Source: Bordetella parapertussis
Lineage (GTDB): Bacteria > Pseudomonadota > Gammaproteobacteria > Burkholderiales > Burkholderiaceae
DNA: 50,065 nt
Direction: 5' to 3'
Assembly: GCA_945901665.1 (NCBI GenBank)
Contig: CAMDLJ010000001.1
Location: 1 to 50,065 of the forward strand
Shown here one piece after another: positions 34,159 to 42,167 of this stretch. Positions within the stretch are counted from its first letter, which is position 1. Every line of letters starts with the position of its first letter. A model generated the notes under the pieces. That model was not told the DNA's origin. It saw nothing but the letters and a program-made list of their open reading frames with translations, and ran no database searches. The position numbers and the translations under genes were made by a program.

Positions 34159-34787
34159 GGTGTCATCCTTTGTCGAAAATAAATCAATTTTTCAGAGTTG
34201 TTAAACCAAGGTTGCTGAACCCATTGGTTTCGCCATGGCGTGAGTCGGGCAGCTTTCAGCTCGGGTGCGTCCAAGCCGGCCGCGTCAGTCAAATAATGCA
34301 AAGCCAAGTGAGTTGACCCTGTGGACGAAGCAGTGTCCTCTTGAATGATTCGATACCGCTTTGTCATGGCCCAATGCTCACATTCGTAGATCATCGGTAT
34401 GTGCTCATTTTCATACCAATCGTCGAATTCATCGCTCCATTGATCTGGCACGGCAAAAGCAACGCTGTAAAGAATATTGGCCCCATCAGGGTTAAATGTC
34501 CCTTGCTGACGCTTTTCAAAAGTGAGTTGAGCCCACTCCTGTTGCACAAGTAAGGAATGTGGCGTTTGATAACTGGCCAGGGGATCTGTTTGTTCAGGTC
34601 GGTTCAGGGCAGGCATTTCCACCACGATGGCCAATTGATCAACATTGAATGCACAGTAACTGGACACACTGCCGGCTTGAATGGAACTTTTGAAATGGTG
34701 GCTTAAATCCTTATCCCGCCATTGCGCCATTTCTGGCAAAGTCATCCCATTGGACTTGATCCTCGCCATCCATATGAATTCATCCAT
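34155..34787 (-). CDS. EthD-like/dimeric alpha-beta barrel protein, coupled to flavoprotein gene
   Basis: Protein of 210 aa with two ferredoxin-like halves. The second half carries D123-W-Y-x3-H129-I-P131 (DWYENEHIP), the same motif as in the EthD-like protein at 28804-29484, where it is in the first half. The first half has a degenerate equivalent around AQWRDKDLSHHF. ATG 34787 has GAGG about 9 nt upstream; the frame can be extended only to a TTG at 34820. It heads the operon EthD-like, flavoprotein, Bug, PrpD-like. A role in handling a reactive pathway intermediate is a guess. Confidence 0.7.
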   Translation of the reverse strand: MDEFIWMARIKSNGMTLPEMAQWRDKDLSHHFKSSIQAGSVSSYCAFNVDQLAIVVEMPALNRPEQTDPLASYQTPHSLLVQQEWAQLTFEKRQQGTFNPDGANILYSVAFAVPDQWSDEFDDWYENEHIPMIYECEHWAMTKRYRIIQEDTASSTGSTHLALHYLTDAAGLDAPELKAARLTPWRNQWVQQPWFNNSEKLIYFRQRMTP

Positions 34788-34952
34788 TCCGATTGGCCTC
34801 AGTGGTGGGTTAACCGTCAATCAAAGGCATCCTATTGAATTCCACGGACGCCACAATGGCCGAAGTTAATGGACTCTGCGTGATCAAGCAATACGGAAAA
34901 TGCTGAGATATCCTTTGTGAAATGCAAAGCTTAGAAAAGCCTAGGGTTAACG

Positions 34953-34968
34953 CTGACGCAAGCGTCAG
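34953..34968. repeat. 16-bp palindromic element at the LysR stop codon
   Basis: CTGACGC (34953-34959) and GCGTCAG (34962-34968) flank AA. The element overlaps the LysR stop codon (34965-34967) and lies about 170 bp upstream of the EthD-like gene. There is no T run after it on either strand, so it is more like a protein-binding site than a terminator. Confidence 0.35.
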
Positions 34969-35852
34969 TTGGCCTGGTCAATTAAATCCATCAATTCTTT
35001 GGCGAAAACCGGCAACTCATCCCTTTTTCGCACACAGATTCTCAACTCCCGCATGGCCCACTCATCCAAGAGCTGAACTGTCTTGAGCCTCATAGAGGAA
35101 GCATGGCGTTGAGCAACCATTTCAGGCATGACCCCAATGCCAACATTGGCTTCAATCATCCGCGACATGGCATCAAAACTTCCTACTTGAATGCGTTGAC
35201 GCATGACACCAGGCAAAAGACTGACTTCCTGCTTTAAAAATGAATGGGTGGCATTGTTAGAGGCCAAGCCAATAAATTCATACTCCAAGGCTTGCGCAAA
35301 CTGAATTTCAGCACAGAGTGCCAAAGGATGGTCCCATGCAACCGCCAATACCAATCTGTCTTTTTTATATGGAAATGACTCTAGGCCGTCTGCTCTGACC
35401 AATGCCGAAATGACGCCAATATCGGCCAAACCTTCGCGCACGGCCTGCACAATATCCAAACTGAGTTGCTCGTTCAAGTCAACCTTGACATGTGGGTGAG
35501 AAATGAAAAATTTAGCCAACACACCCGGAAGCAATTCAGATATAGCTGTTGCATTTGCATACAAACGAATATGGCCACGCACCCCCTCAGAAAAAGGCTG
35601 CATATCCTCTTGCAAATGTGCAATTTCATTTAGAACAGCATGCGCACGGCTGAGGAGCAGTTCTCCCGATGGCGTTAAAGTGACGCCTCGTTGTGCCCGC
35701 CGCAGCAACTGAGTACCTAAAGCTTGTTCCAAATTTTTAATTCGCAGGCTGGCAGCAGCTAGAGACAAAAATGATTTTTGCGCTCCCTTGGTCAGGCTGC
35801 CCTCTTCTGCCACTTTCACAAACAAACGCAAATCAACCAAATCGAAATGCAT
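34965..35852 (-). CDS. LysR-family transcriptional regulator
   Basis: Regulator of 295 aa. The N terminus is a winged helix-turn-helix: FDLVDLRLFVKVAEEGSLTK, then SLRIKNLEQALGTQLLRRAQRGVTLTPSGE. The effector domain starts near residue 90 (GHIRLYANATAISELLPGVL) and ends normally. Start MHFDLVDLRLF at 35852 fits the usual LysR beginning; a longer frame reaches 35915 without a better ribosome site. It diverges from the SDR gene at 36143 and lies upstream of the EthD-like operon on the same strand, so it could control either. Its ligand is unknown, possibly a pathway acid. Confidence 0.92.
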   Translation of the reverse strand: MHFDLVDLRLFVKVAEEGSLTKGAQKSFLSLAAASLRIKNLEQALGTQLLRRAQRGVTLTPSGELLLSRAHAVLNEIAHLQEDMQPFSEGVRGHIRLYANATAISELLPGVLAKFFISHPHVKVDLNEQLSLDIVQAVREGLADIGVISALVRADGLESFPYKKDRLVLAVAWDHPLALCAEIQFAQALEYEFIGLASNNATHSFLKQEVSLLPGVMRQRIQVGSFDAMSRMIEANVGIGVMPEMVAQRHASSMRLKTVQLLDEWAMRELRICVRKRDELPVFAKELMDLIDQAN

Positions 35853-36082
35853 GGGCTTGTGGGCCAGATGGGCCTTGCTCAAGATGTTTATCCCTGCCAT
35901 TTTTGGATGCCCCATTCAAACACCGCACGCACCAGAGTTATTTCAGCTTGGGTTGACATTGATATTGAGGAATTGCACATGTAGGGATATTTTGCGCTTA
36001 TGCAATGAGACTTTGGGTGCGATCAACTCATGGATAACCATTAATCAAGGACATGAGACCAATGCGCCAATCGGCCATCAGC

Positions 36083-36110
36083 GTGACAATGGATGTCTGC
36101 GCATTAAGAT
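36083..36110 (+). promoter_or_regulatory. Candidate sigma-70 promoter for the SDR-cupin operon
   Basis: GTGACA (36083-36088, 5 of 6 to the -35 consensus) and TAAGAT (36105-36110, 4 of 6 to the -10 consensus) are 16 bp apart. The likely start would be near 36117, giving a leader of about 25 nt to the ATG at 36143, which is preceded by GGAAGGA. Read by eye only. Confidence 0.4.
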
Positions 36111-36142
36111 AAAACAATTGACGACAGTCACAAGGAAGGAAC

Positions 36143-36877
36143 ATGATGGCTCAACAAGGACACGCCTTGTCTGGAAAAAAAGTATTGATTTCTGGTGCGT
36201 CTGCTGGGATTGGCAGAGAAACAGCACTGCTTTTGGCCTCGCAAGGCATGAAGGTGCTGGCATTGGGAAGAAATGCGGAGGCTTTGCAGGCTTTGCAAGA
36301 CTTGGCACCCAAGGGCAGCATGGGTTGGTTGGCTGGCGACCTCAACGACACCACCTACCTGAATGCGTTAGAGCCTGAATTGTCGGATGTGGATGTGTTT
36401 CTCAACAACGCTGGTGTTTTGCGTTATGCCCCGATCATGGATTTAACAGCAGAAGATTTTTCTTGGATGTTCGAAACCAATGTTTTGGCATCTATACAAA
36501 TCACCCAGAGGGTGGCGCGCCACATGGTTGCCCGTCGCCAGGGCCATTTGGTGTTCATGACATCCATTGCAGCCAGAGAGGTTTATCGAACCGCCTCCGC
36601 CTATTGCGCCACCAAGCATGCACTGTCGGCCATGGCGCGTTCATTTCGCCTGGAGTTGCAAGAATTCGGCATCAAGGTCAGCGAGATCGCGCCTGGCATG
36701 GTGGACACCGATATTCGCGCCAGCAGTGATCACCCGGTGGTGATTGCTGCCATTCAAAATAGAAAATTTTCACCCTTGAGCCCTGCGGAGGTGGCCTCTG
36801 CCGTTTTGTTTGCCCTTCAATCCCCTCCCAACCTGTGCCCCGACCTGATTGAGTTAAGACCACAGGGTTCTGTCTGA
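36143..36877 (+). CDS. SDR-family oxidoreductase
   Basis: Classical SDR of 244 aa. VLISGASAGIGRETA is the cofactor motif, NNAG lies near residue 90, MTSIAAREVY carries the catalytic Ser, and YCATK the Tyr-Lys pair. PGMVDTDI follows as usual. GGAAGGAAC precedes the ATG; a second ATG follows at once (36146). The cupin gene starts 25 bp downstream on the same strand, with its own AAAGGAG. The substrate is unknown; the location between the LysR gene and the dioxygenase operon suggests an alcohol or diol intermediate. Confidence 0.92.
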   Translation: MMAQQGHALSGKKVLISGASAGIGRETALLLASQGMKVLALGRNAEALQALQDLAPKGSMGWLAGDLNDTTYLNALEPELSDVDVFLNNAGVLRYAPIMDLTAEDFSWMFETNVLASIQITQRVARHMVARRQGHLVFMTSIAAREVYRTASAYCATKHALSAMARSFRLELQEFGIKVSEIAPGMVDTDIRASSDHPVVIAAIQNRKFSPLSPAEVASAVLFALQSPPNLCPDLIELRPQGSV

Positions 36878-36902
36878 TCACCATTTCAAAAAGGAGTTAA
36901 CC

Positions 36903-37487
36903 ATGGCACGTCCATCTGCATCTGTATCCAAATCAGCCGCATCAAAATCCGAAAAGACAAAGACCAAGTCTGTGCCGGCGAAGCTTGCCAAGGTGACCAA
37001 GGCCATTAAAAGCCCCACCAAAGGTTCGCCAGCCCAACCCACCAAGAGCGGTAAATCCAAAACCACAAAGGCCGCCATCAAACCCTTGAAGGTAGCCAAA
37101 ACCACGCGCTGGACAGCGCAAGACTTCATGGTTCAGCACCTGAAAAGTGGCAAATTCAAAACAGGGCTTCGCAGCTACGCCGCTTATCGTGATTTAGGTG
37201 TGCACCAAGCCACTGACGGCGTGGTGCAAGCCCATGTGATTCGGCTGCTGGGCGCTTGCGATCCAGATGTGGTCTCGATTCGACATCTGCATGGCGTCCA
37301 ATTTCAGTTTTTGTACATGCTCAAAGGATGGATGATCGGCGAATACAACGGACGCCGCGTCAAAATGGAAGAGGGTTCGTGCTGGATACAACCCAACTCC
37401 ATACCGCACACCGTGTTGGACTACTCTGAAAATTGCGAAATGATCGAATTGATTTTGCCCGGCGACTTTAAAACCGTTGAGCTTTGA
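36903..37487 (+). CDS. Cupin protein with lysine-rich histone-H1-like N-terminal tail
   Basis: Protein of 194 aa in two parts. Residues 1 to about 67 have 17 lysines, many Ala, Ser, Thr and Pro, and a single acidic residue (KTKTKSVPAKLAKVTKAIK), like the tails of bacterial H1/AlgP-type DNA-binding proteins. Residues about 70-194 hold one cupin barrel: RHLHGVQFQFLYMLKGW in motif 1 and WIQPNSIPHTVLDYS in motif 2. The two His of motif 1 and the His of motif 2 remain, but the usual motif-1 Glu is Gln. The cupin could still bind metal or sense a ligand. The tail could bind DNA, RNA or another polyanion (inference). It follows the SDR gene by 25 bp and is itself followed by a terminator. Confidence 0.85.
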   Translation: MARPSASVSKSAASKSEKTKTKSVPAKLAKVTKAIKSPTKGSPAQPTKSGKSKTTKAAIKPLKVAKTTRWTAQDFMVQHLKSGKFKTGLRSYAAYRDLGVHQATDGVVQAHVIRLLGACDPDVVSIRHLHGVQFQFLYMLKGWMIGEYNGRRVKMEEGSCWIQPNSIPHTVLDYSENCEMIELILPGDFKTVEL

Positions 37488-37496
37488 TTTTTTAGC

Positions 37497-37524
37497 AACA
37501 CTTGGAACAACCCCCAAGTGTTTT
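37497..37524 (+). terminator. Hairpin terminator after the cupin gene
   Basis: AACACTTGG (37497-37505) and CCAAGTGTT (37514-37522) form a perfect 9-bp stem with an 8-base loop, followed by TTTTCC. It starts 9 bp after the cupin stop codon. The T run is short, so its strength is uncertain. Confidence 0.55.
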
Positions 37525-37578
37525 CCTAATCTTGTCCAAGGGAGTGATTCCCCATGGCGGCTTCAATAACCAAGGGTT

Positions 37579-38385
37579 TCAGTGACCATGCGCGATGGTT
37601 TCACCGCCATCCACCACCAGGGTCACGCCCGTGATGAAACTGGCTTCATCTGAATGCAAAAACAAAGCGGCATGGGCCACGTCCCAACCCGTGCCTTGCT
37701 TGCCTTTGAGGGGAATGCGCCGATCGCGATCCGCCACCACGTCCTCTCTTTTGTGACCTTTGGCCACCCTGTTTTCAATGGCCATGGGCGTGTTCATCAA
37801 ACCGGGCAAGATGGCATTCACGCGGACACCATATTTCGCATTGCCAGCGGCCATGTTTTCCGTCATCGCATTCAGCGCCGCCTTCATGGTTTTGTAACCC
37901 AGCAAGGGGTAAGCTTGAATGGAAGCCACTGAAGAAATGCTCACAATGGATCCATGGCCTTGCGCTCGCATATAGGGCAGTGCGTGTTTGGCTGCAAACC
38001 AAGCACTTTTCACATTGACCGCAAAACTCGCGTCAAAAGAAGACTCGGTCAACACATCAGCGGTTGCGTCCCCCACTGACAAGCTCGCACCAATGTTGTT
38101 GTGCACGATGTCAATCCGATGGTGTTCGCGGTGCACGGCGGCCAGCAGCGACTGAACTTCATGCTCATGGGTCTGGTCGACTTGCATGGCTTGTGCCGAA
38201 CCTCCCGCAGCCACAATCATCTCAACGGTTTCTTGCGCAGATGTCAAATCGCGGTCGACCACCACCACTTGAGCCCCCTCTCGGGCCAGAACCAAACTGG
38301 TCGCACGCCCATTGCCAATGGTCAATCCAGGCGTTTGTCCGCCGCCAAAAACCACCGCCAATTTGTTGGCCACACGAATGCCCAT
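37579..38385 (-). CDS. SDR-family oxidoreductase, last gene of dioxygenase operon
   Basis: SDR of 268 aa. The glycine motif is elongated (GGGQTPGLTIGNGRA instead of TGxxxGIG), as in a subgroup with GPGWGNGKA-type loops. NNIG replaces NNAG near residue 90. Catalytic residues are in SISSVAS and YKTMK, and ITGVTLVVDGG ends it. ATG 38385 has AGGAG 5 nt upstream. It starts 19 bp after the dioxygenase beta subunit, so it is a candidate cis-dihydrodiol dehydrogenase or other alcohol dehydrogenase acting on the dioxygenase product. That role is inferred from position; the protein does not belong to the well known BenD/NahB groups by any motif I can see. Confidence 0.9.
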   Translation of the reverse strand: MGIRVANKLAVVFGGGQTPGLTIGNGRATSLVLAREGAQVVVVDRDLTSAQETVEMIVAAGGSAQAMQVDQTHEHEVQSLLAAVHREHHRIDIVHNNIGASLSVGDATADVLTESSFDASFAVNVKSAWFAAKHALPYMRAQGHGSIVSISSVASIQAYPLLGYKTMKAALNAMTENMAAGNAKYGVRVNAILPGLMNTPMAIENRVAKGHKREDVVADRDRRIPLKGKQGTGWDVAHAALFLHSDEASFITGVTLVVDGGETIAHGH

Positions 38386-38404
38386 GTCGTCTCCTGATGT
38401 TGGA

Positions 38405-38875
38405 TTAAATTGGTGCTGCAAGCAGCGTTTTCACAAGCCCCGTGTCTGCAATGACCCACGCCCTTTTCAAGCGAAGCGCATGTTCATGGCGGTGACAAAC
38501 AAAGTCATATCTCCCCACACTGAAAGTTCGGGTCTCACCCTCTAAATTGGTTTGAAACAAGCTGTAGCCCGCTTGAAAATGCAAAGACCCTGGTTCAGCG
38601 CTCAAAATTTGCGGCATGCCAATGATGTGCCGCGCCCAATGAAAATTGTGCTCGTTGACATTGCGGTAAGACTGAATGCGATCACTGAGCATGGCACGGT
38701 TATCACACCAAATCAGGGGCGCGGGCAAGCCCAGCTCTTCATTTTCACGTGAATAGACTTTGTACTCCGCCTGCGGATCAAACAACTCGACCCAATCTTC
38801 CAGTCGGTCTTGGTCCAGCAACATGCCATATTGGGACAGAAATGACATCGCTTCCCAGGTGAATTGGGGCGTCAT
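38405..38875 (-). CDS. Aromatic-ring-hydroxylating dioxygenase beta subunit
   Basis: Small subunit of 156 aa with the NTF2-like fold, normal length. ISLxYGxLLDxxxxxxWxxLF-like start (AMSFLSQYGMLLDQDRLEDW), YKVYSRENEE, then RIQSYRNVNEHNFHWARHIIG and the late YDFVCHRHEHALRLKRAWVI strand are typical. The start ATG at 38875 overlaps the stop of the alpha gene (ATGA, 4 bp), showing translational coupling. It packs with the alpha subunit as an alpha3beta3 oxygenase and has a structural role. Confidence 0.92.
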   Translation of the reverse strand: MTPQFTWEAMSFLSQYGMLLDQDRLEDWVELFDPQAEYKVYSRENEELGLPAPLIWCDNRAMLSDRIQSYRNVNEHNFHWARHIIGMPQILSAEPGSLHFQAGYSLFQTNLEGETRTFSVGRYDFVCHRHEHALRLKRAWVIADTGLVKTLLAAPI

Positions 38876-40140
38876 CGGATTCCCCCTTCGGGTTCCATGC
38901 CCATCAACTCCGACCAGTAAGACCAAAACCCTCGAATGGGCGTCTCCGTGACGCGGTGTTCCAGATCTCGAATGGGGCCCAAGCCACCCATTTGAACCAG
39001 GCTGTGGCTGGCTGTCTCACGGCGAGTGGCTTTTTGCACAATTTCAATGGCCTCACCATCCTCCATGCTGACCAAGCCAGCGGGCCCGACCAGGTTGGCG
39101 CTGATCAAGCGGTGACGCGTCATGTCTGGGGTGTCATCTTCATAACCAAACAAGGTTTGAAAAATTTCATGCGCACCCACGCCTTTGGGCCTGATTTGAC
39201 GGCTGCTCAAACTGTTGTTGATCTGAATGATGATGGCATTGGGAAAAAACGTGGGTGTCGCCAAGTTCAAACCATCCGCAAACTCATGGCGATATGCCAA
39301 TATTTTTTGATCAGATAACCGCATTCGGTCCAGCTCAACGCCGCTGATGCCTGCATAGGCCTCTTGCGCTTGGCTTTGGGTGTCTGATTGGCTGTATGCA
39401 TAGTTCATGTTGTGGCGATGCCGCTCATCCATGCGCACCCCGCCTTTTTGGGTCGCGCGATCAACGCCATAGGTGACAAAAAATTCGTGCAACAAACTGG
39501 CGTGGTAGGTGTCGCGTAAGTTTTCAGCGTAGAGCTTCCAATTGCCTTCAATCAACTGGCGCGTATAGCCCAAAATTTTGATGGGTTTGTGCATGAAGCG
39601 CTTGATCATGCCTGTGCCGAACTCGCCCAGGTAAGACTCAATGGGCTCAGCATCTTCAGAAAAAGTACCAAACAACACCCCGTGGTAATTGGCCAGCCGC
39701 AGCGCTTTGGGGTGGTGCGCCTGCATGTCAAAGTCCGCAGGCATTCCACCCTGGCCTTGCAGCCCTCGGCGAAATGGAACGCCGATCAACTCGCCCTTCT
39801 TGGAATAGCACCAACGGTGATAGATACAAACATGATCGGTTGTACAGTGGCCGGACACCTCTCTAACAATTTGCGCACCCCTGTGGCTGCACCGGTTCAC
39901 AAATGCGTGCAACTGTCCATCGTCATTGCGCGACACCACCACAGGTGTGTCGCCAACCCAGGTTGTCCGAAAATCGCCGGGATTGGGCACCTCGGCTTCA
40001 AATGCCAGGTAACTCCAGCAGTTACCGCGAAATACACGCTCCATTTCCAGTTGATACAACTCGGGGTCGTGGTAAACCGCATAGGGCACCCGTGAGTAAT
40101 CATTGCGGGGCCAATCAATTCGCATGGCGTTCTCCATCAA
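38872..40140 (-). CDS. Aromatic-ring-hydroxylating dioxygenase alpha subunit (Rieske)
   Basis: Catalytic subunit of 422 aa. Rieske [2Fe-2S] ligands are C84-x-H86 (RCSHRGAQIV) and C105-x2-H108 (CIYHRW). The mononuclear iron site follows in NWKLYAENLRDTYHASLLH: bridging Asp D210, ligands H213 and H218. A third carboxylate is expected near the MEDGEAIE segment. It hydroxylates an aromatic or heteroaromatic acid using electrons from a separate ferredoxin or reductase, but no such gene is in the window. The ATG at 40140 overlaps the SMP-30 stop (ATGA); ATG 40137 or 40125 are alternatives. Relatives are benzoate/anthranilate/salicylate-type oxygenases; the substrate cannot be assigned. Confidence 0.93.
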   Translation of the reverse strand: MMENAMRIDWPRNDYSRVPYAVYHDPELYQLEMERVFRGNCWSYLAFEAEVPNPGDFRTTWVGDTPVVVSRNDDGQLHAFVNRCSHRGAQIVREVSGHCTTDHVCIYHRWCYSKKGELIGVPFRRGLQGQGGMPADFDMQAHHPKALRLANYHGVLFGTFSEDAEPIESYLGEFGTGMIKRFMHKPIKILGYTRQLIEGNWKLYAENLRDTYHASLLHEFFVTYGVDRATQKGGVRMDERHRHNMNYAYSQSDTQSQAQEAYAGISGVELDRMRLSDQKILAYRHEFADGLNLATPTFFPNAIIIQINNSLSSRQIRPKGVGAHEIFQTLFGYEDDTPDMTRHRLISANLVGPAGLVSMEDGEAIEIVQKATRRETASHSLVQMGGLGPIRDLEHRVTETPIRGFWSYWSELMGMEPEGGIR

Positions 40141-41009
40141 AAAGCAAACCGCGGCTCAGGCAAACCTGTGACACCCGGTTCTAAGCACAGCACATGACCA
40201 GCCCAGGGTTGTTCTTGCCTTTGCGCTGGGCTCAAGTGCATGCGAGCCGTGGTGATGAACAAAGTGCGCAAATCATGGCCACCAAACATCACCGATGTGG
40301 GTTGTTGTACGGGCAAATCAATCACATTGATGTGTTCTCCACGGGGGTCCACATGATGCAGCTCAGAACGATTGAAAAGGGCACACCAAACCCCACCTTG
40401 AGAGTCCACCGTCAAACCATCTGGGCCGCCCACGCCTGGTTTGAACTGCACAAAAACCCTGCGATTGGAAATGTCACCACGTTCCAAATCACTGTCGTAG
40501 GCGTAAATGCAAGCAGCCGGGGTGTCTGCAAAATACATGGTGCGGTTATCTGGACTCCAAGCAATGCCGTTGGCAATCGTCACCCCACTGGAATCCATTT
40601 GGCTGATGCGCTGCAACCCATCCATTTTGTACAGCGATCCAATGGCGCGCTCCGTGCGGCGGTCCATGGTGCCGCACCAAAAGCGCCCCAAGCGGTCGCA
40701 TTTGCCGTCATTGAATCGTGTTTCGCCCAAAGCCAGACCAGGCACATCCAACCATTGAACCGCCCCATCATGGGGTTGAAAAATCGCAGGCCCATGGCGA
40801 AACATCAGCAGCAAGCTGCCGTCAGGTCGCAATGCCATTGAGCCGGGGTACTTGGGCAACTTCCATTGGTGCAGCAACTGGCCCTGTCCATTGGCACAAA
40901 ACAAATGGGGATCGTCCACATCGAACCACCACAAACATTGGCTGATGGGACACCACAAAGGCCCTTCACCCAAGCCGTTGCCGCAATCCATCCAACTTCG
41001 CAAGTTCAT
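40137..41009 (-). CDS. SMP-30/gluconolactonase/LRE family hydrolase
   Basis: Six-bladed beta-propeller lactonase of 290 aa. Metal-binding residues are placed as in SMP-30: Glu in GLGEGPLW (about 15), Asn in TRFNDGKCDRLGRFWCGTM (about 104), Asn in VTIANGIAWSPD (about 150) and Asp in GGPDGLTVDSQGG (about 200). It hydrolyses lactones, possibly one formed in the dioxygenase pathway. It is translationally coupled to the Rieske alpha gene. The hydroxyisobutyrate-dehydrogenase-like gene ends 16 bp upstream. Confidence 0.93.
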   Translation of the reverse strand: MNLRSWMDCGNGLGEGPLWCPISQCLWWFDVDDPHLFCANGQGQLLHQWKLPKYPGSMALRPDGSLLLMFRHGPAIFQPHDGAVQWLDVPGLALGETRFNDGKCDRLGRFWCGTMDRRTERAIGSLYKMDGLQRISQMDSSGVTIANGIAWSPDNRTMYFADTPAACIYAYDSDLERGDISNRRVFVQFKPGVGGPDGLTVDSQGGVWCALFNRSELHHVDPRGEHINVIDLPVQQPTSVMFGGHDLRTLFITTARMHLSPAQRQEQPWAGHVLCLEPGVTGLPEPRFAF

Positions 41010-41025
41010 GCCAGACAGCCCGCGC

Positions 41026-41925
41026 TCAAGTCTTGGCCTTGACTTCCACGCCCATGGATTGCTCGATCACTCGGATGACGTTGGTGAAATCTTTGTCACC
41101 CCCAAAATCGTCGTTGGTGCGCTTCCAAATCTCACGCACAGCTGTGGCAACAGGCATGGACACACCCAAGGCTTGACTTTCTTCAAGGCACAAACGCACG
41201 TCCTTGTACATCAGGGCTGTGGTGAAACCATAATCAAATTTGCGCGGCAAGATGGAGCGCGGGAACTTATCGCGGCTGGCCGTGCTCATCCCACTGCCCG
41301 CGTTGATCACATCGATCATGATGCTGGGGTCAAGGCCAGCTTTGACCCCCATGCCAACGGCTTCTGAGGTAATGGCCATGGCCGCAGCAGATAAGAGGTT
41401 GTTGGCCAGCTTCATGGTTTGTGCCATGCCAGGTTTGTCACCAATAAAAAACATTTTCCCAATGTTTTTGAGCACAGGTGTCAAGCGTTCGTAAGTGGCC
41501 TGTTGGCCCGACACCATCACCGCCAAAGTACCGGCGATGGCACCACCTCGCCCTCCTGAGACAGGGGAGTCCACAAACTCGATGCCTTTGGCCGCCAAAG
41601 CCGCATGCACCCATTGGGCCATGCCAGATCCGGTGGTGGACAGGTCCACCACGGTCTTGACTTTGGTACCGTGGATCAAGCCCTTTTCGCCGGTGGTGAC
41701 CTCTTTCACGATATCGGGTGTGGGCAGTGATATGAGCACCGTGTCTACCGCATCACCCACGGCTTGAACAGACGCAACCACCTGGGCACCTTTTTGTGCC
41801 AAGGCCTGCGCCACCGCTGCATTGACGTCAAAAACCGTGAGGCTGTAGCCATCTTTCAATAAGCGCTCGGCCATCGGTGTGCCCATGGCCCCCAATCCTA
41901 TGAAACCCACATGCTTGCTCATCAT
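41026..41925 (-). CDS. 3-hydroxyisobutyrate dehydrogenase-like NAD(P)-dependent beta-hydroxyacid dehydrogenase
   Basis: Beta-hydroxyacid dehydrogenase of 299 aa. HVGFIGLGAMGTPMAERL is the family signature 1 with the Rossmann glycines. DSPVSGGRGGAIAGTLAVMV is the substrate-binding loop (near residue 120). The catalytic lysine is in MKLANNLLSAAAMA (about 170). It oxidises 3-hydroxyisobutyrate-like acids or reduces tartronate semialdehyde-like ones. It starts MMSKH; AAGGAG lies just upstream. It is the first gene of the dioxygenase operon and divergent from the acyl-CoA ligase gene, so the 242 bp between them should hold both promoters. Confidence 0.93.
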   Translation of the reverse strand: MMSKHVGFIGLGAMGTPMAERLLKDGYSLTVFDVNAAVAQALAQKGAQVVASVQAVGDAVDTVLISLPTPDIVKEVTTGEKGLIHGTKVKTVVDLSTTGSGMAQWVHAALAAKGIEFVDSPVSGGRGGAIAGTLAVMVSGQQATYERLTPVLKNIGKMFFIGDKPGMAQTMKLANNLLSAAAMAITSEAVGMGVKAGLDPSIMIDVINAGSGMSTASRDKFPRSILPRKFDYGFTTALMYKDVRLCLEESQALGVSMPVATAVREIWKRTNDDFGGDKDFTNVIRVIEQSMGVEVKAKT

Positions 41926-41953
41926 TCATCTCCTTAAATTTAGCCTTGTGTTT

Positions 41954-42052
41954 GATCAACAAACCTTGCGTGATCAACTGATCGCGGATATTAACGGCAT
42001 GTTGAAGGATGCTGTGTGCATCAGAAAAAAATGCACGCGGATACCGATCAAC
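41954..42052. promoter_or_regulatory. Three GATCAAC repeats between divergent catabolic operons
   Basis: GATCAAC occurs at 41954-41960, 41972-41978 and 42046-42052. The first two sit in TTGATCAA/TGATCA palindromes 18 bp apart. All three lie between the starts of the dehydrogenase operon (41925) and the CoA-ligase operon (42168). They are candidate regulator half-sites; no regulator gene is adjacent. Seven-base matches can arise by chance. Confidence 0.25.
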
Positions 42053-42167
42053 CCTAGAAATGAAAGCCATGTCAGCGCGGGTATTCCCTAGGAAAAACAC
42101 ACAGCCTCCTGCGCTTTGCACCTTCAAGACAGACAAACACCTGCCCACTGCATATACTTCTTTGCAA

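Noticed and set aside
11250..35852. Calling the region a steroid-degradation cluster
   Set aside because: Only the superfamily signatures of two flavoproteins point that way. No other diagnostic steroid gene is present.
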